DNA of 39,248 bases from Planctomycetota bacterium. Lineage in GTDB: Bacteria; Planctomycetota; Planctomycetia; Pirellulales; Pirellulaceae. Both the position numbers and the translations under genes were made by a program. Each line of letters opens with the position of its first letter. Position 1 is the first letter of the stretch. Below the pieces are notes generated by a model. That model was given only the letters and a program-made list of their open reading frames with translations. It had not been told where the DNA came from and made no database searches. Below are positions 1-7,703 of the stretch, one piece after another. The stretch covers positions 1 through 39,248 of the forward strand of contig CAUJKA010000115.1 in assembly GCA_963204965.1 (NCBI GenBank). Reading direction: 5' to 3'.

Positions 1-172
1 CGACTCGATTGTCAGGCATGGGAATAAAAGAGACCAAGACGTAGCAGAACAGCGAATTACAAACCAGTAACACTGTACTGACCAACAAAACAAAGATGGC
101 GTAGAACCAAGCCGAAAGCAACCCCGATACATTGCGAGTTCGCGATTCTTGGTTCGTTTGCGATTCGGTCAT
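1..172 (-). CDS. N-terminal part of an unknown membrane protein (runs off the window)
   Basis: The reading frame opens with ATG at 172 and stays open to base 1, giving 57 codons. The visible protein starts with a polar, Ser/Thr/Asn-rich stretch of about 20 residues. A strongly hydrophobic segment follows (about residues 20-48, beginning AWFYAIFVLLVS), which is a membrane span or uncleaved signal anchor. The start is 9 bp downstream of the stop of the aldolase gene, so the two are probably co-transcribed. A transporter subunit for the aldolase substrate is possible, but the fragment is too short to assign to a family. Confidence 0.55.
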   Translation of the reverse strand, partial: MTESQTNQESRTRNVSGLLSAWFYAIFVLLVSTVLLVCNSLFCYVLVSFIPMPDNRV

Positions 173-181
173 CGTGATTAC

Positions 182-1081
182 CTAAAGACTAAGCTCGGAC
201 CATTGTCGATCCAACGTTGCCGTTTGCTCGACCGTTAAATTGCCGTTGGGTGTTCGGCATTTGCCCAGTTGAAAGCCCTGCTTACTGACAACATGCTTGA
301 GCGCGGCAAAAAACGGGTAACGCTTAAGCACTCGAATGAACTCGATCGATTGCATCTGATGGCTACGCGCGACTACCAATTCTTGGCGTTCGAACGCTTG
401 GATTAGGCTGTTGTAAAGCGGAGCGGCAACGTTGTAGGTGCTTCCGATGGCGGCGGTTGCTCCCATCGCAAGTGCGCCGAGCAACATCTCATCCACGCCC
501 CAAACGACTTCGAATTTTCCACCTTCGACGTTCAAACAGTCCATGAACTCGAACAGTTCGGGTGAAGTGTATTTCATCCCAACAAGATTCGGAATTCGAG
601 GGCCAGCAGCCGAAAGAAACTCCGGCATACTTAGCCGTGATCCAGTCAGGGATGGAATGTGATAGTAGTAGAAAGGTAGATTGGGAGCCGCTTCGGCGAT
701 CTCTGCCATGCATTCAATTAAGCCGCTCACCGAATCTATCTTGAAGTACGAGGGGCAAGTCGCTGAGACCGCGTCGGCTCCTACGCTTTGCGCATGACTT
801 GCCAAATCCGCTGCATCGCGCGAGGCGTTGTGGCCAACTTGCACTATCAGCGTGGCTCGACCGGCTGTGGCTTTAACCCAGGCTTCGACAACTTGTTTAC
901 GTTCGTTTGTCGTTAGCGAGACACCTTCGCCAGTACTGCCGCAGCAATAGAACCCAGTGACTCCCGCTTGAAGAAGATACTCAGCGTAGGCTGGAATCAC
1001 GCTGAGATCCAAATCACCGCTCGTCGGACTGATCGGCGTCAAAACCGCTGCAATCAGTCCTTTTAGTCTTACATGGTTCAT
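182..1081 (-). CDS. N-acetylneuraminate lyase / dihydrodipicolinate synthase family aldolase
   Basis: This is a 299-residue class I aldolase of the DapA/NanA superfamily, cytosolic, cleaving or forming a 2-keto acid through a lysine Schiff base. The pyruvate-carboxylate loop is GSTGEG (48-53), the catalytic tyrosine is probably Y140 in FYYYHIP, and the Schiff-base lysine is K170 in VGMKYTSP. The YYYHIPSLTG stretch resembles sialate lyases (NanA) more than true DapA, so N-acetylneuraminate lyase is preferred, but other keto-acid aldolases cannot be excluded. Length is normal for the family. The ATG at 1081 is the first in frame. A perfect TATAAT lies on the same strand at 1192-1187, without a convincing -35. 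A membrane protein gene follows after 9 bp. Confidence 0.85.
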   Translation of the reverse strand: MNHVRLKGLIAAVLTPISPTSGDLDLSVIPAYAEYLLQAGVTGFYCCGSTGEGVSLTTNERKQVVEAWVKATAGRATLIVQVGHNASRDAADLASHAQSVGADAVSATCPSYFKIDSVSGLIECMAEIAEAAPNLPFYYYHIPSLTGSRLSMPEFLSAAGPRIPNLVGMKYTSPELFEFMDCLNVEGGKFEVVWGVDEMLLGALAMGATAAIGSTYNVAAPLYNSLIQAFERQELVVARSHQMQSIEFIRVLKRYPFFAALKHVVSKQGFQLGKCRTPNGNLTVEQTATLDRQWSELSL

Positions 1082-1326
1082 TCACAACTTTCCAAGAATG
1101 TGCAGACGACAAAGCCAGTCAGGGCGCATGAACGTCGTTCGATGCATGCCCAGTTCGTTCAAAACATGGCTGGTTGGGTTGCACGGATTATAGCCGATTG
1201 CGCTTCGTTGTGGGTTTTGATTAAGCTCCATAAACTATGTTGCAACTGACTGAGCACTTTCTTGATTGTCAGGTTCATCAGCGATCGATAGAGGTCTTAG
1301 CGCTTCTTTCACGTGGAGATTGACAG

Positions 1327-1620
1327 ATGGACTTTGATCGAAATCGCTACTTCATGGTAGGCGTTCTGCTTCTGTTGCTGGGCTTGCAGTTTCGCATGGT
1401 TGATTCGTTTGTGCTGAACGAGACTAGCACGCGAGCGCTGGCGAGATTTGTGAAAGATGCTCAGCTTGCGACCAACGACCTTGGATCGCAAATGTACATG
1501 ACCATGCATCCGTCGCCTAGAAAGGCCATCAAGCCGCCCAATTGGTTGGGCTGGGCGTTGTTGACGGTCGGCGGAGTCATCTGCTTGCACGCTATGGTAC
1601 TGCCTCGTCCCAAGGCATAA
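1327..1620 (+). CDS. Small two-span membrane protein, unknown function
   Basis: A 97-residue protein that I do not recognise. It has a hydrophobic segment at about residues 10-25 (MVGVLLLLLGLQF), a polar middle of about 45 residues, and a second segment near the C-terminus (WLGWALLTVGGVICLHAMV, about 73-91). Both ends are probably cytoplasmic, with the middle outside. The ATG is supported by a GGAG about 8 nt upstream (cacgtggagattgacag). It lies 100 bp before the next gene on the same strand, which encodes another short exported protein, so the two may be co-transcribed. Confidence 0.6.
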   Translation: MDFDRNRYFMVGVLLLLLGLQFRMVDSFVLNETSTRALARFVKDAQLATNDLGSQMYMTMHPSPRKAIKPPNWLGWALLTVGGVICLHAMVLPRPKA

Positions 1621-1720
1621 CCACGCGCTATTGTTTTGTCTTTCCAGTTTTCCACCAACGAGAAAGTCTCGACACCTGGTGGAGTCGGCGGAGTCAGTTC
1701 GCCCTTGGGAGTTCCCGGCT

Positions 1721-2116
1721 GTGACGCAATATCCACAATTCTTCGCGAGTTTTAATCGTCGAGTGTACTACGTAGCTGTTGGACTGATCGTCCTTGCCGC
1801 GTTCTCAGGATCGACCGCCCAAGAGGAGAAGAAGATTGAAAGCGATGCTGCGCCAAAGGTGCATCGCGAAGGGACTCGAATTGAACAACAACCGATATCA
1901 TTTCGTACCGAGAGCGACCGATTGTGGGCTACCATAGGCAACTCTGCCAAGCCAATACTGGTGCTTGAGAATCTTGCTGCACAGAGAATCTACCGAGCCA
2001 ACCGCGAAGATCCAGAAGATTGCAAATGGACAGTCTCCGGTCAGTTCACCGAGTTTGAAGGCCGCAATTTCTTTTTGATCGAACGCGCAGTTCGGTTGTA
2101 CCAAAAAGACAAGTAG
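1721..2116 (+). CDS. Small exported protein of unknown function (GTG start)
   Basis: A 131-residue protein with no family I recognise. An upstream ATG at 1631 is in frame, but the GTG at 1721 is preferred: it has GGGAG nine bases upstream and puts a normal signal peptide at the N-terminus (Arg-Arg at 13-14, then YYVAVGLIVLAAFSGSTAQ, likely cleaved near STA-Q). The mature part is charged and includes FRTESDRLWATIGNSAKPILVLENLAAQR-type sequence, suggesting a small soluble periplasmic domain. The TAG stop lies inside a repeat (AAGTAGCC) that recurs at 2221. Confidence 0.55.
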   Translation: MTQYPQFFASFNRRVYYVAVGLIVLAAFSGSTAQEEKKIESDAAPKVHREGTRIEQQPISFRTESDRLWATIGNSAKPILVLENLAAQRIYRANREDPEDCKWTVSGQFTEFEGRNFFLIERAVRLYQKDK

Positions 2117-2246
2117 CCGCCCGGCGCCAGACGGTGCGCCTGGGAACGAGGAAAAAGAGGAAGAGAAAGAAAGGCGGAGCCTTGAAGACAGTGCGTTCCC
2201 AGGCAGAGCCTGGGACCGAGAAGTAGCCACTGTCGCCAGACAGTGG
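2111..2246. repeat. Composite palindromic intergenic repeat cluster
   Basis: Two copies of one unit begin AAGTAGCC and share CGCCAGAC(A/G)GTG, at 2111-2136 and 2221-2245, differing by a 1-bp indel. Between them, at 2194-2220, is a palindrome CGTTCCCAGGC-aga-GCCTGGGA ending in CCGAG. The first unit also ends in CCTGGGAACGAG, the right half of the same palindrome. A diverged third copy of the palindrome is at 4104-4130. The first unit provides the stop codon of the upstream gene. Confidence 0.7.
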
Positions 2247-2331
2247 ATAGACTCGCTAGTTCCGATAGGCGCTAAGATCTTACCTCGACCTCTACCGCTT
2301 TGCCAGCGGTAGCTACCCAGCTCCTAAAACC

Positions 2332-2365
2332 AAAAAAAAATGGCCAAGCATTATCTGCTTGGCCA
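2332..2365 (-). terminator. Rho-independent terminator of the Cys-rich protein gene
   Basis: On the minus strand a perfect 10-bp stem (TGGCCAAGCA / TGCTTGGCCA, 2341-2365) with a 5-nt loop is followed by nine T residues (2340-2332). It begins 31 bp after the TAG stop of the gene ending at 2396. Confidence 0.9.
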
Positions 2366-2395
2366 TCATCTTCACGAAGCAACATCAAGTTGTTT

Positions 2396-2893
2396 CTAGG
2401 TACCAGCGTCTGGTGTTGGTGCTGGTGTTGTCGCAGGTGCTGCTGGAGCAGCAGGTGCGGTTGGAGCTGCAGGAGCGGCTGGTGCTGGTGGAGCGGCGCT
2501 TGGAGAAGCGGCTTCAACGATTGTGCCAGAGTTAACTGTTGTGCTGCAGTTTGGGCAGCCGCCAGATACTACTGTTCCGCTGACAGTACCGCTGCAACCG
2601 CAGCTGGATACTACTGGAGTTGAGCAACCACAGCTGGCAACTGGTGCTGGAGCTGAGCAACCACAGCTAGATACGGGTGCAGGTGCTGAGCAACCGCAGC
2701 TGGATACTGGAGCTGGTGTTGAACATCCGCAAGTTGGAGCTGGTGCAGGAGCACAGCACTTAGGAGCAGGAGCACAGCACTTCGGTGCAGGTGGGCAGCA
2801 GCCCTTGCTTCGACGACCACGAGCGAAACTTACGTCAGCAATGCTCGAAACTAGCAACAACGCTGCAACACCGGCCAATAGGAAACGATTCAT
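2396..2893 (-). CDS. Exported Cys-rich repeat protein with Pro/Ala-rich tail
   Basis: A 165-residue protein of no known family. Start: an in-frame ATG six codons upstream spans the Shine-Dalgarno sequence, whereas the ATG at 2893 has GGAG at 8 nt and directly begins a signal peptide (MNRFLLAGVAALLLVSS, likely cleaved after SFA). The mature protein has 18 cysteines, all in pairs: three CC pairs in CCxPAPK-like units, then five CGC pairs in 10-11-residue units of the type SCGCS(A/T)PAPV, then GCPNC. A low-complexity tail of Ala, Pro and Thr (about 50 residues) follows. Paired cysteines spaced like this could form disulfides or bind metal outside the cytoplasm; this is inference. A TTGACA on the same strand (3078-3073) with a weak -10 could be its promoter. 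A strong terminator follows. Confidence 0.75.
   Translation of the reverse strand: MNRFLLAGVAALLLVSSIADVSFARGRRSKGCCPPAPKCCAPAPKCCAPAPAPTCGCSTPAPVSSCGCSAPAPVSSCGCSAPAPVASCGCSTPVVSSCGCSGTVSGTVVSGGCPNCSTTVNSGTIVEAASPSAAPPAPAAPAAPTAPAAPAAPATTPAPTPDAGT
2622..2753. repeat. 33-bp tandem repeat inside the Cys-rich gene
   Basis: Four in-frame 33-bp units start at 2622, 2655, 2688 and 2721, each with the core GAGCAACC(A/G)CAGCT (the last more diverged). They encode the 11-residue Cys-Gly-Cys units of the exported protein. A 30-bp variant precedes them. Confidence 0.75.
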
Positions 2894-3297
2894 TGAACTC
2901 TCTCCGTTCAAAGTGGTTTGCGCAGCGACTCAACCGTTGAGCGACTGCGACTACTTGGTAATTCACTGCTTGGGTTCATGGCATCTGAGTCTAATGACTA
3001 CGATGACATTTCCGGTTAACCCAACTGGGTAACCTTGCCAAGTGAAACCTAGGTTATCGCCTCAATGTTCATTGTCAACCGGGCGAAGCGGGCTCAAATC
3101 CTGCCTATCCTTGCTAAATATCCTATAGTTATCGCGCGTTAACATCGGCAGAGTCAGCTAGGTCGTCAAGGTTTTGCGATTTTGCCTATTTTTTCAGGCT
3201 AAAACGAACAGACTTCGATGCTGCTATGGCGATTTTCCTAGAGAACTTTCATCCGGCAAAAAAGCACGGTTCAAAGTCAGGTTATGGAGAACATGTT
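2894..3297. other. Divergent intergenic region without a gene
   Basis: About 400 bp separate two divergently read genes. It holds a short palindrome CTCAAC-c-GTTGAG (2929-2941), a bulged hairpin GGTTAACCC-aact-GGGTAACC region (3014-3034), and a minus-strand TTGACA (3078-3073) that may be the -35 of the Cys-rich gene. No ORF here looks real. Confidence 0.5.
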
Positions 3298-4083
3298 GTG
3301 GCTTCCCGCAATCTTTGTGGTAAACGCGTCGTACTCACTGGAGCTTCCAGTGGAATTGGTTGGTATTTGGCAACACAACTGATTGGGATGGGAGCATCGG
3401 TCGTCGTTGATGGTAGACGCGAAGAGCGACTGCAGCAATTACGACTCTCCGTCGGCAATTCAAAGAAGTTAATTGCCGTACCAGGGGACTTGTGCGAAGG
3501 TCATCACCGCGCCGATTTAATCAACACAGCGGTTAAACAATTCGGTGGTATCGATCTACTCATCAACAACGCTGGCATCGGTGCAATTGGATCGTTTGAA
3601 CAAGCGTCCCCCGAGCGACTTCGGCAAATTTTGGAAGTCGACTTCTTTGCAGCAGCCGAGTTAACGCGCCTAGCGATTCCGCAACTGAAGAAAGGCAACG
3701 AGCCCGTGCTGTGCAACGTTAACTCGGTGCTTGGCTACCGAGGCGTGCCTGGAAAGAGCGAATACTGCGCTGCTAAGTTTGCCATGCGAGGATGGACTGA
3801 GTCGTTGCGACTTGAGCTTCGTTCAAGCGGTGTGGATGTCGTTGCCGTTTCACCAAGCACCACGCGCAGTGAGTTTTTTTCGTCTTTGATCCAAACCGAT
3901 TCATCTGCTCAAAGTGCAAGCCTTGGATCACAGTCTGCCGAGAAGGTTGCGAAGAGTATCATCAAGGCGATTCGCCGCCGACACCTTGATTCAATTCTGT
4001 CGCCAGGAGGCAAAGCACTGGTGTGGTTGAGTCAAATGCTGCCGCGCGTGACTGACAGCTTACTGCTGCGTTATGCAACTTGA
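3298..4083 (+). CDS. Short-chain dehydrogenase/reductase (SDR) family
   Basis: A 261-residue classical SDR, a cytosolic NAD(P)-dependent oxidoreductase. The cofactor motif is TGASSGIG (14-21), followed by RR at 40-41 after the second strand, which suggests NADPH preference. NNAG is at 90-93, and the catalytic residues are S143, Y156 and K160 (YCAAK). Substrate cannot be predicted. Start: an ATG at 3226 is in frame but has no ribosome binding site and adds 24 unlikely residues. The GTG at 3298 has GGAG eight bases upstream and gives the usual few residues before the Rossmann fold. It converges on the beta-propeller gene, with a palindromic repeat at 4104-4130 between them. Confidence 0.85.
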   Translation: MASRNLCGKRVVLTGASSGIGWYLATQLIGMGASVVVDGRREERLQQLRLSVGNSKKLIAVPGDLCEGHHRADLINTAVKQFGGIDLLINNAGIGAIGSFEQASPERLRQILEVDFFAAAELTRLAIPQLKKGNEPVLCNVNSVLGYRGVPGKSEYCAAKFAMRGWTESLRLELRSSGVDVVAVSPSTTRSEFFSSLIQTDSSAQSASLGSQSAEKVAKSIIKAIRRRHLDSILSPGGKALVWLSQMLPRVTDSLLLRYAT

Positions 4084-4103
4084 CGTTCAGCCATGAGGCA
4101 TCG

Positions 4104-4130
4104 CGTTCCGAGGCGGTGCCTCAGAACGAG
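4104..4130. repeat. Palindromic repeat between convergent genes
   Basis: CGTTCCGAGGC-ggt-GCCTCAGAACG followed by AG. The arms are 11 bp with one mismatch. It has the same layout as the palindrome at 2194-2220 (CGTTCC.AGGC...GCCT..GA.CGAG), so it is a diverged member of the same family. It sits between two gene ends and could fold in RNA from either strand, but has no T-run. Confidence 0.65.
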
Positions 4131-4151
4131 TTGCGAATAAGAAATTTTGCC

Positions 4152-5702
4152 TTACGGATTTCCGCCAGAGAATGGATCCGCGCCGAATGGATCTGCTCCG
4201 GCTGGTGCATCAGCACTTGGTGTATCAGGAGCATCCGTAGAACCGAATGGATCGCTGGACGTGCTTTCGGCAGCTTCATTCATAGGAGCATTATCGACGT
4301 CAGTGTTTTGCTGCTTGGCTGGCTTTTCTGGAGCTCCTTCGATCGGTTTCGCGATTCGCGGTAGGTCCTTGCCAATTGGTCGCAAGCACTGGATCTGCCC
4401 ATTAGGTGCTGCCAAGTAAACTCGATCAGTGATGTTGTTTAGCGTCGATACCGGAAGCATGATGCGACTGCTAGTTGTACCCTGCAGTTTTCCAGTCTTT
4501 CGATCGAGTGCGACGAGACTATCGGATGAAGTTCGGCAAATCACATTTGGACCAGAGATGCCGATTGGTCCGAGAACATTGCCATTGTAGGAGCGTTCCC
4601 AAGCTTCAAACCCAGTGGAATCGTTGACCGCAGTGAATTCGCCAGATTCCGAAGCCAGATAGACTTGCCCCAGCTCTTCATCAACTAGCGCTGGTGCAGC
4701 GATCGGGTGCGAAAGATGGAATGACCATCGCAGCTTTCCATCGAAGGAAACCTTTGCGAGTACCCCATCGTTGCTTCCAATGTAGAAGCCATCCTTGCTT
4801 GACGCCAAACTTCCGGTAACACCTGAGCTGGACTCGAATCGATAGAGTACCCGTGGTTTGGCAGAACCTGAATAGACATAAACCATTCCGCTGCCTGTGG
4901 CCATCGCGACGACCTTGCGATCAGGCGATGTTACGGGTCGATCTGTCGTGCGGCGAATCATGCGATTGGACCAAGGATTGATTTTCTCGGTAATGCCGTA
5001 CGCGGTGAGTGTTCCACTGTAGTCAGCGACTAATGCCATTGTGTTTAGTCGAGTCGCTCGTTGAACGCCTGGTGGTGGTTCAATTTCTGCATCGATAACG
5101 CTGAGCCCGCTGCTCGTATTATTGGATAGGTGTTTTGTCATCACCTGCTTGCCAGTAACCCATTCCAACTGATAAAGCGTATCGCCTTGAACAACAAAGA
5201 TTCCCTGGCTGGAAAGAGCTGCTGGCAACGCGGACGCACTAACTGGACCGCATGGAGTCGACCAAAGTAGCTTGCCAGTTTCAGCATCAAAGTTCTGAAC
5301 CAATCCGTTGGCCGTAACTACAACCAATCGCATTTGAGGAATGTTGACCTCAGCGACTTCAAAACCAGATTGCTTCCCGAGCAGTTTGGCAGCGATCGAT
5401 TGAGCCTCTGCTTTCGCCTTTTCCATACCAATCGGTTGATTCTTGGCGTCCAATTTGTCGGCGGCAACACGGACCATTGGGTAGCCCGGCAAGTCGACAA
5501 CCGCGAATTTTCGGGTCGAAGTTTGATCCATCCAAACATCTGCGGAAGAAATGCCTCGGCCATCAAATGGCACCCTAGCCTGCGAAAGCCAAGCTGTTTC
5601 TAACCCAAGATCGTCCAATTGATTGTTGGCAAACTGCCCAAAGACCGGGAGGGGCACGGCGAATGCAAAAAGAACCAACAACGAACTAAAACGGTTGCGC
5701 AT
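4152..5702 (-). CDS. Secreted PQQ-like beta-propeller protein
   Basis: A protein of about 516 residues with a signal peptide (MRNRFSSLLVLFAFAVPLPVFG). It then has repeated WD/PQQ-type blades such as GKLLWSTPCGPV, GKLRWSFHLSHPIAAPAL and TGFEAWERSYNGNVLGPI, the pattern of pyrrolo-quinoline-quinone-like repeats (compare BamB). No quinone-binding enzyme residues can be assigned, so it is probably a structural or binding propeller rather than a dehydrogenase. The C-terminal 60 residues are low complexity with SDPFG, ADPFG and ADPFSGG motifs. Several starts are possible (5723, 5705, 5702); 5702 is preferred because AGG lies 8 nt before it and the signal peptide begins there. It is divergent from sufR. 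Confidence 0.75.
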   Translation of the reverse strand: MRNRFSSLLVLFAFAVPLPVFGQFANNQLDDLGLETAWLSQARVPFDGRGISSADVWMDQTSTRKFAVVDLPGYPMVRVAADKLDAKNQPIGMEKAKAEAQSIAAKLLGKQSGFEVAEVNIPQMRLVVVTANGLVQNFDAETGKLLWSTPCGPVSASALPAALSSQGIFVVQGDTLYQLEWVTGKQVMTKHLSNNTSSGLSVIDAEIEPPPGVQRATRLNTMALVADYSGTLTAYGITEKINPWSNRMIRRTTDRPVTSPDRKVVAMATGSGMVYVYSGSAKPRVLYRFESSSGVTGSLASSKDGFYIGSNDGVLAKVSFDGKLRWSFHLSHPIAAPALVDEELGQVYLASESGEFTAVNDSTGFEAWERSYNGNVLGPIGISGPNVICRTSSDSLVALDRKTGKLQGTTSSRIMLPVSTLNNITDRVYLAAPNGQIQCLRPIGKDLPRIAKPIEGAPEKPAKQQNTDVDNAPMNEAAESTSSDPFGSTDAPDTPSADAPAGADPFGADPFSGGNP

Positions 5703-5880
5703 CATCACTACCTGACTTCGCATTTTTCTAGAAGCTGTCTACGAAAAGAAGAGGGTTCAGTAAGCACGGAATTTGACTTTCCCGCACCCCGGAAAGGATT
5801 GAGTATAGTCACTTTTTGCGAAGAAGCGAAATTCGATCCGACAGCATTTCCGAGGTACATCTGAATTTACACAGCGGGGG

Positions 5881-5908
5881 TTGTCAAAATTGAGATAAGC
5901 TCTAATAT
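5881..5908 (+). promoter_or_regulatory. Candidate sigma70-type promoter of the suf operon
   Basis: TTGTCA (5881-5886), 16-bp spacer, TAATAT (5903-5908). The 5' untranslated region would be about 50 nt. An imperfect palindrome CAGC-aattc-GCTG (5913-5925) lies where transcription would start, and is a possible operator for the adjacent repressor gene. This is from motif matching only. Confidence 0.4.
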
Positions 5909-5964
5909 AAGACAGCAATTCGCTGATACCCACGACCTCCAACCGACCGACCTGAAAGGGTGGC

Positions 5965-6696
5965 ATGAAACCCACCAATTTGGATCACATTCGACCGATC
6001 GATCAGGCAGTCTTGGATTTGCTCCGCCAGTTCCCTGGCATGAACATCCAAGACTTGACCGACCGACTGGAAGTAACCGCCACGGCGGTCCGCCAACGGC
6101 TGGATCGTTTGGAGGAAGTTGAGCTTGTGGAGCGTCGCAAGGAAAGTGTCGGCCGCGGTAGACCGCAGTATCGCTACTTCCTCACGGCTCTGGGAACCAG
6201 ATATTCGTCCGTTAGCTATGCAGATCTTGCAACGGCTCTTTGGACTGAAGTCATGGACCTGCCCAATCCGAGCTTGCGGAATCGAATCCTCCGCCGCGTC
6301 GCCAGACGAATGGGTGAAGGTTTGGTTCATTCGGCTGCTAGCGACTCGCTCGCCGATCGAATGGAGGCTGTGGCCGAAGAGCTAGGTAGACGCAAGGTTC
6401 CAACCTCCGTGATTAGCACAACCGGTTCCATGCCAATCCTTCAAGTGTTGGCTTGTCCGTTTCCTGACTTGGCTGGCGATGGTCGCAATCGACAAGTCTG
6501 CGAACTGGAGCAAGAGATGCTCAGCGAAGCGATCGGTCAATCCGTTCAGCTCTCGTGCTGTCGACTTGATGGGCACGATCATTGTCAGTTCCGGGCCGTC
6601 CCGGTAGTTGAAATGCCTGGAGTTGAAATGGCGGGAGTTGAAATCAACGATTCCGTCAGCGGCTCCATAGTAACATCCGATTCAAAAACAGTTTAA
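5965..6696 (+). CDS. sufR: SufR-like Fe-S-dependent transcriptional regulator
   Basis: A 243-residue DNA-binding protein with an N-terminal winged helix-turn-helix (about 11-75: DLTDRLEVTATAVRQRLDRL, then a wing with RGRPQYRYFLT). The C-terminal part has cysteines C164, C179, C198, C199 and C207 in contexts like those of SufR (LACPFPDLA, RQVCELEQEM, DGHDHCQF). SufR proteins ligate an Fe-S cluster through such cysteines and repress suf genes when clusters are plentiful. The gene is 41 bp upstream of sufC on the same strand, which supports the assignment and implies autoregulation. A 15-nt tandem repeat (6607-6645) adds a VEMPGVEMAGVEI tail after the last cysteine. Exact cluster ligands are inferred. 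The ATG follows a GGG-rich purine stretch. Confidence 0.85.
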   Translation: MKPTNLDHIRPIDQAVLDLLRQFPGMNIQDLTDRLEVTATAVRQRLDRLEEVELVERRKESVGRGRPQYRYFLTALGTRYSSVSYADLATALWTEVMDLPNPSLRNRILRRVARRMGEGLVHSAASDSLADRMEAVAEELGRRKVPTSVISTTGSMPILQVLACPFPDLAGDGRNRQVCELEQEMLSEAIGQSVQLSCCRLDGHDHCQFRAVPVVEMPGVEMAGVEINDSVSGSIVTSDSKTV

Positions 6697-6737
6697 CGAG
6701 TTGTACTCGAAGAAGAAAATCTACAGGACACAGATTG

Positions 6738-7562
6738 ATGGCTCACGTACTTAAAGTAGAAAACCTGCACGTCGAAGTTGAGGGCAAAGCGATTCTTCGA
6801 GGTGTGAATTTGGAAATGCACCACGGTCAAACTCACGCTTTGATGGGTCCAAACGGTTCAGGCAAAAGCACGCTAGGCTTGGTGATCGCTGGTCATCCTG
6901 GTTATCAAGTGACCGCAGGATCGATCACATTGGATGGTGAAGATGTCTTGGAGATGGAAGCCGATCAGCGAGCTCGCGCTGGAATCTTCATGGCTTTCCA
7001 AAGACCTGTGGCAATCCCAGGCGTTAAGATGGCTGACTTCCTTCGCCACGCAACCACCAACGTTCGACATCCCGACCGCAAGGAAGGTGAAGATCTCATT
7101 CCAATGCGAGAGTTTCGCAAGGAACTGAAGTCGAAGATGGAACAATTGAAGATGGACCTCGAGTTCGCGCGACGTTACGTCAACGAGGGCTTCTCGGGCG
7201 GTGAAATGAAGCGATCCGAGATTCTTCAATTGGCTATGCTGCAACCCAAGTTCGCCATCCTTGACGAAACCGATAGCGGTCTGGACGCCGACGCAGTACG
7301 ACTTGCCAGCGCCAGTATCGCCGAGATCGGTCGAGAAAAGATGGGGCTCTTGATCATCACTCACCACGACAAGCTTCTCGAACACAATCCACCTGATTTC
7401 ACTCACGTCATGTTGGGTGGTCGAATTGTTGAGACTGGCGGCATTGAGTTGGCTGCAGAACTTTACAGCCAAGGCTACCAGCGCATTCGTGAAGCTTACC
7501 CTGACGCCGATCGCGCTAATCGCGAAATGGCTAAGGATGAAGCGGCCGAACTGGCCATTTAG
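6738..7562 (+). CDS. sufC: SufC, ATPase of the SufBCD Fe-S scaffold
   Basis: A 274-residue ABC-type ATPase that drives the SufBCD scaffold complex in the cytosol. Walker A is GPNGSGKST (37-45). The SufC signature EGFSGGEMKR is near 150-158, Walker B is FAILDETDSGLD (about 172-183) and the H-loop is ITHHD (about 206-210). It is slightly longer than most SufC (about 250), with a charged C-terminal extension. Start: the ATG at 6738 follows AGGA at 10 nt; a TTG one codon earlier is not preferred. It precedes sufB, so the order is C-B-D rather than the E. coli B-C-D. The 141-bp gap to sufB holds a 6-bp stem (7573-7587). Confidence 0.95.
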   Translation: MAHVLKVENLHVEVEGKAILRGVNLEMHHGQTHALMGPNGSGKSTLGLVIAGHPGYQVTAGSITLDGEDVLEMEADQRARAGIFMAFQRPVAIPGVKMADFLRHATTNVRHPDRKEGEDLIPMREFRKELKSKMEQLKMDLEFARRYVNEGFSGGEMKRSEILQLAMLQPKFAILDETDSGLDADAVRLASASIAEIGREKMGLLIITHHDKLLEHNPPDFTHVMLGGRIVETGGIELAAELYSQGYQRIREAYPDADRANREMAKDEAAELAI

Positions 7563-7703
7563 TAAACGCCGGACAACGTTCCGTTGTTACTAGCCAATGA
7601 CAGTCTCGGTAAATCAATTGCCCGGACTTCGGCAAGAACTTTCAAATGACGGTATGACTAACACATAGAACGAACTTCACTAGTTCATTAGGATAACAGG
7701 ATT

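Noticed and set aside
2523..3032. 169-residue plus-strand ORF
   Set aside because: It is antisense to the Cys-rich gene, whose signal peptide, ribosome site and terminator are clear; the Glu/Gln/Gly-rich translation is a shadow of the 33-bp repeat.
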